From UBA5972 sp002430125 (GTDB lineage Bacteria; Pseudomonadota; Alphaproteobacteria; Rhodobacterales; Rhodobacteraceae), in contig CALBIC010000107.1 in assembly GCA_937892915.1 (NCBI GenBank), positions 1 to 8,226 of the forward strand: a stretch of 8,226 nt of DNA. The letters are read 5' to 3'. Made by a program: the position numbers and the translations under genes. Of this stretch, positions 6,284 through 8,226 are shown one piece after another. Under the pieces are notes generated by a model. That model saw only the letters and a program-made list of their open reading frames with translations, did not search any database and was not told where the DNA came from. Each line of letters opens with the position of its first letter. Position 1 is the stretch's first letter.

Positions 6284-7165
6284 ATGCAAAAACTACCGCC
6301 GCTGAACGCCTTGCGGGCATTCGAAGTCGCCGCACGCACTGGCAGTTTTGTGCAGGCGGGCGCGGAATTGGGCGTGACCGCGGCAGCAGTCAGCCAACAG
6401 GTAAAGACGCTCGAGACGCATCTGGGCAAGCAGCTGTTCCAGCGGCAGGGCAACCGGATCATCCTGACTGATGCGGGGCGCACGGTTTATCCAAGGGTTG
6501 AGCAGGCGTTCAGCGACATTGCCAGCATGTCCGCGATGATCCGCGAGGGGCAGACGCGGGCGCAATTGGTCGTGTCGGTGCTGCCGTCGATGGCCGAATT
6601 GTGGCTAATGCCCAGACTGGCGAAATTTCAGGCGGATGTTTCTGTCGAAATACGAGTCGAGGACGACCCGGTGGCATTTTCACGTGAAGGTGTGGATTTG
6701 CGCCTGACTTATGGTGCAGCCTTGTACCCGGATTTTGTGGTCCAGGCACTGTTTACCGATCAGATCGTGCCAGTTTGCAGTCCAGCGTTTTTGCTTCAAT
6801 TGATCGGCGGGATCACCGCACTGCCCGACAACAGGTTTATCCATACAGATTGGGGACCGGCCTATGCCGCGCGGCATTCCTGGTCAGCATGGATGGCGGC
6901 AGCACGTTTGAGCCGGTTTTCCGACCCCACCCAAGGGCTGCGGGTGGCCCATGTAAGCATGGCAATCGCTGCGGCGCGTGAAGGGATTGGGGTCGCACTG
7001 GTTCCCGAGCGGATTGCAGCGGGCGAGATCAAGGCAGGAAGGTTGGCGATTGCCAGCGATATCAGGCTTGAATTGCCGTCGCCCTATGTGTTGATTTATC
7101 CAAACGCTTTGGCGCGCAAGAAACCGCTGGCGGCCCTTGTCGCCCATTTGCGCGCATGTGCCTGA
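6284..7165 (+). CDS. LysR-family transcriptional regulator, GcvA-like
   Basis: A 293-residue regulator of normal family length. The N-terminus LPPLNALRAFEVAARTGSF (4-22) leads into the winged helix-turn-helix, with the recognition helix around TAAAVSQQVKTLE (32-44) and the wing containing LTDAGR (61-66). This opening is characteristic of the GcvA subgroup, named after the glycine-cleavage activator. A linker helix (about 68-90) is followed by the periplasmic-binding-protein-like effector domain (about 92-293), including DLRLTYG near 138-144 and the late VSMAIAAAREGIGVALVPE segment (224-242). It is divergently transcribed from the oxygenase operon and is most simply its regulator, with a pathway substrate or intermediate as likely effector. 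Its stop lies two bases from the stop of the converging XdhC gene. The family is certain; target and ligand are inferred. Confidence 0.93.
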   Translation: MQKLPPLNALRAFEVAARTGSFVQAGAELGVTAAAVSQQVKTLETHLGKQLFQRQGNRIILTDAGRTVYPRVEQAFSDIASMSAMIREGQTRAQLVVSVLPSMAELWLMPRLAKFQADVSVEIRVEDDPVAFSREGVDLRLTYGAALYPDFVVQALFTDQIVPVCSPAFLLQLIGGITALPDNRFIHTDWGPAYAARHSWSAWMAAARLSRFSDPTQGLRVAHVSMAIAAAREGIGVALVPERIAAGEIKAGRLAIASDIRLELPSPYVLIYPNALARKKPLAALVAHLRACA

Positions 7166-7167
7166 GG

Positions 7168-8112
7168 TTACGCCAATTCCGGCAAAGTTTGCGCCACCTT
7201 CAGCACTTCGGCCAGCACACTAACCGCCAAAGTCCGCGCATCGCGGGCCGAGGGAACCAATCCGATCGGACCGTAAAGCCGGTTCAGATCGGCTTGCCCC
7301 ACACCCATTTTCGCAAGTTCCGTTAAACGCAAATCCCGTGCGCGCTGACTGCCTTGCGCCCCGATGTAAAACGCTTGCGATGCCAAAGCACCCTGCAATA
7401 CCGGTGGTTCCCATTCGTGGTCGTGAAAAAACAGCACGACTGCGGACCATTCATCGGGCTTTAAATCAAGCGACCATTCTGCGCCCTTCAGGTGCCGGAC
7501 CGGACAACCAGCGGCTCTGCCTTGTTCCAACGTTTCCTCGTCAGGCGATAGCAAAAGGCTAGGATATCCGGCGGACGCTACAAGAGTTGCAAACGCCCCG
7601 GCTTCGGGACCCTTGCCGAACGTATAGAAAAACAGGTCTGGCAAGATACGAACTTGAAACCGGGTTGCGGTCAGCGCTGTTTCACCCTGGGCAGAAATCG
7701 CCAGAATGCCGGTCTTAAGGTCAATGCCCAGCGTACAGGCATTTCTTGCCGCATGTTTTGCACAAAGTATCGCCAAGGTTTCGCGATCTGGTCGCGGTAT
7801 CAACAGAATTTCCAACCCGCCACCACAGGGCAGCTGAATATCAATATAAGGGCTACCGCGCCCATAAAGGACTGTTCTTGGGCTTCCGGTTTTCAAAGCC
7901 TCGCCAGCATGTAGGGCTATATCGTTCTCTATACAGCCGGACGAGAGCGTACCGACGCGTCGCTTCTCGCCGGGGAATACCGCCATAAAGGCACCGACCG
8001 GACGATAGCTGGGGCCGTCTACGCGGATGATGACGGCAAGAACGCCGTCATTTGCTGCCCCGGCCAAAGCTGTGACCGGGTCGTCTTTTGGGCCATGTGA
8101 AAAGAATGTCAT
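7168..8112 (-). CDS. xdhC: XdhC family protein (molybdenum-cofactor insertion/sulfuration chaperone)
   Basis: A 314-residue protein with both family domains. The N-terminal XdhC/CoxI part (about 10-105) has GPSYRPVGAFMAV (33-45), the LSSGCIEND motif (56-64) and LPCGGGLEILL (94-104). The C-terminal Rossmann-like part (about 160-310) has FGKGPEAGAF (165-174), LFFHDHEW (227-234), YIGAQGSQRARD (249-260), GPIGL (281-285) and the closing AVSVLAEVL (296-304). In Rhodobacter XdhC binds molybdenum cofactor, protects it and delivers the sulfurated form to xanthine dehydrogenase. No xanthine dehydrogenase subunit is encoded in the window, so the client may be another molybdenum hydroxylase and the exact symbol is provisional. 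The ATG has no Shine-Dalgarno; the next in-frame upstream codons contain no ATG, GTG or TTG before a stop near 8173. The 3' end converges on the LysR gene with two bases between. Confidence 0.88.
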   Translation of the reverse strand: MTFFSHGPKDDPVTALAGAANDGVLAVIIRVDGPSYRPVGAFMAVFPGEKRRVGTLSSGCIENDIALHAGEALKTGSPRTVLYGRGSPYIDIQLPCGGGLEILLIPRPDRETLAILCAKHAARNACTLGIDLKTGILAISAQGETALTATRFQVRILPDLFFYTFGKGPEAGAFATLVASAGYPSLLLSPDEETLEQGRAAGCPVRHLKGAEWSLDLKPDEWSAVVLFFHDHEWEPPVLQGALASQAFYIGAQGSQRARDLRLTELAKMGVGQADLNRLYGPIGLVPSARDARTLAVSVLAEVLKVAQTLPELA

Positions 8113-8118
8113 GAAGGG

Positions 8119-8147
8119 AAAGTACGCCTGTCTGCGACCACGTGCAA
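8119..8147 (-). promoter_or_regulatory. Weak candidate promoter, possibly leaderless, for the XdhC gene
   Basis: On the minus strand TTGCAC (8147-8142) is followed after exactly 17 bases by TACTTT (8124-8119), which ends six bases before the ATG. Each hexamer matches consensus at only three positions. If real, transcription would begin about at the start codon, which would explain the missing ribosome binding site. The match is weak and could be chance. Confidence 0.25.
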
Positions 8148-8171
8148 TTCCAGTTGTGTTGATTTCATGCG

Positions 8172-8223
8172 CTTAGCCGCGTGGCGACCCCAGCCCCGGC
8201 ACTTGTCGCCAGTCAGGGCTAAG
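8172..8223. repeat. Interrupted inverted repeat at the right edge
   Basis: CTTAGCC (8172-8178) pairs perfectly with GGCTAAG (8217-8223), and inside it GGCGAC (8183-8188) pairs with GTCGCC (8205-8210). A 4/6-base internal loop and a 16-base terminal loop separate them. No T-run follows on either strand, so it is not a standard terminator. It may be an RNA structure, a protein site or chance; the sequence beyond the edge is needed. The rest of 8113-8226 shows no gene I can support. Confidence 0.4.
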
Positions 8224-8226
8224 GCG

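Noticed and set aside
8167..8226. Start of a plus-strand gene (MRLAAWRPQP...) or 3' end of a minus-strand gene at the right edge
   Set aside because: Several frames stay open over these few bases, none has a ribosome binding site or recognisable motif, and the window ends too soon to choose.

Overview
The window is almost entirely coding and looks like chromosomal DNA of an aerobic alphaproteobacterium, most likely of the Rhodobacteraceae/Roseobacter type. That assignment is an inference from moderately high GC, codon use and family content (a flavin oxidase with a GcvT module, a pyrrolysine-free MttB homologue, a DddP-like M24 enzyme, a GcvA-type LysR regulator and XdhC). No rRNA, tRNA, CRISPR, transposase or phage gene is visible.

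Layout. Positions 1-35 hold a tandem 8-bp repeat that runs off the left edge, followed by about 70 bp of non-coding sequence. Positions 109-6187 hold a four-gene operon on the minus strand. In transcription order it encodes: a 2-oxoglutarate/Fe(II) oxygenase (6187-5399); an M24-family enzyme resembling DddP (5402-4152, GTG start overlapping the previous stop); an 804-residue FAD oxidoreductase fused to a GcvT-like folate domain, of the dimethylglycine/sarcosine dehydrogenase type (4058-1644); and a trimethylamine methyltransferase (MttB) family protein without pyrrolysine (1644-109, one base of overlap). The only real gap inside the operon is 93 bp before the FAD enzyme, which has its own strong ribosome binding site. 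A LysR-family regulator (6284-7165, plus strand) is divergent from the operon across 96 bp. That gap carries an 11-bp inverted repeat with one mismatch, a good operator candidate. Converging on the regulator, with 2 bp between stop codons, is an XdhC-family gene (8112-7168, minus). The right edge holds a weak candidate promoter and an interrupted inverted repeat.

How the genes may work together (inference). All four operon products belong to families that oxidise, cleave or demethylate small methylated osmolytes or amino acids. A plausible scheme is hydroxylation of a betaine or other N- or S-methylated compound, C-N or C-S cleavage or hydrolysis by the M24 enzyme, and removal of methyl groups by the FAD-GcvT and MttB enzymes into the tetrahydrofolate pool, under LysR control. 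I do not recognise this exact set as a characterised pathway, and the substrate is unknown. No transporter or corrinoid protein is encoded in the window. XdhC is probably unrelated to the operon; it would serve a molybdenum hydroxylase encoded elsewhere.
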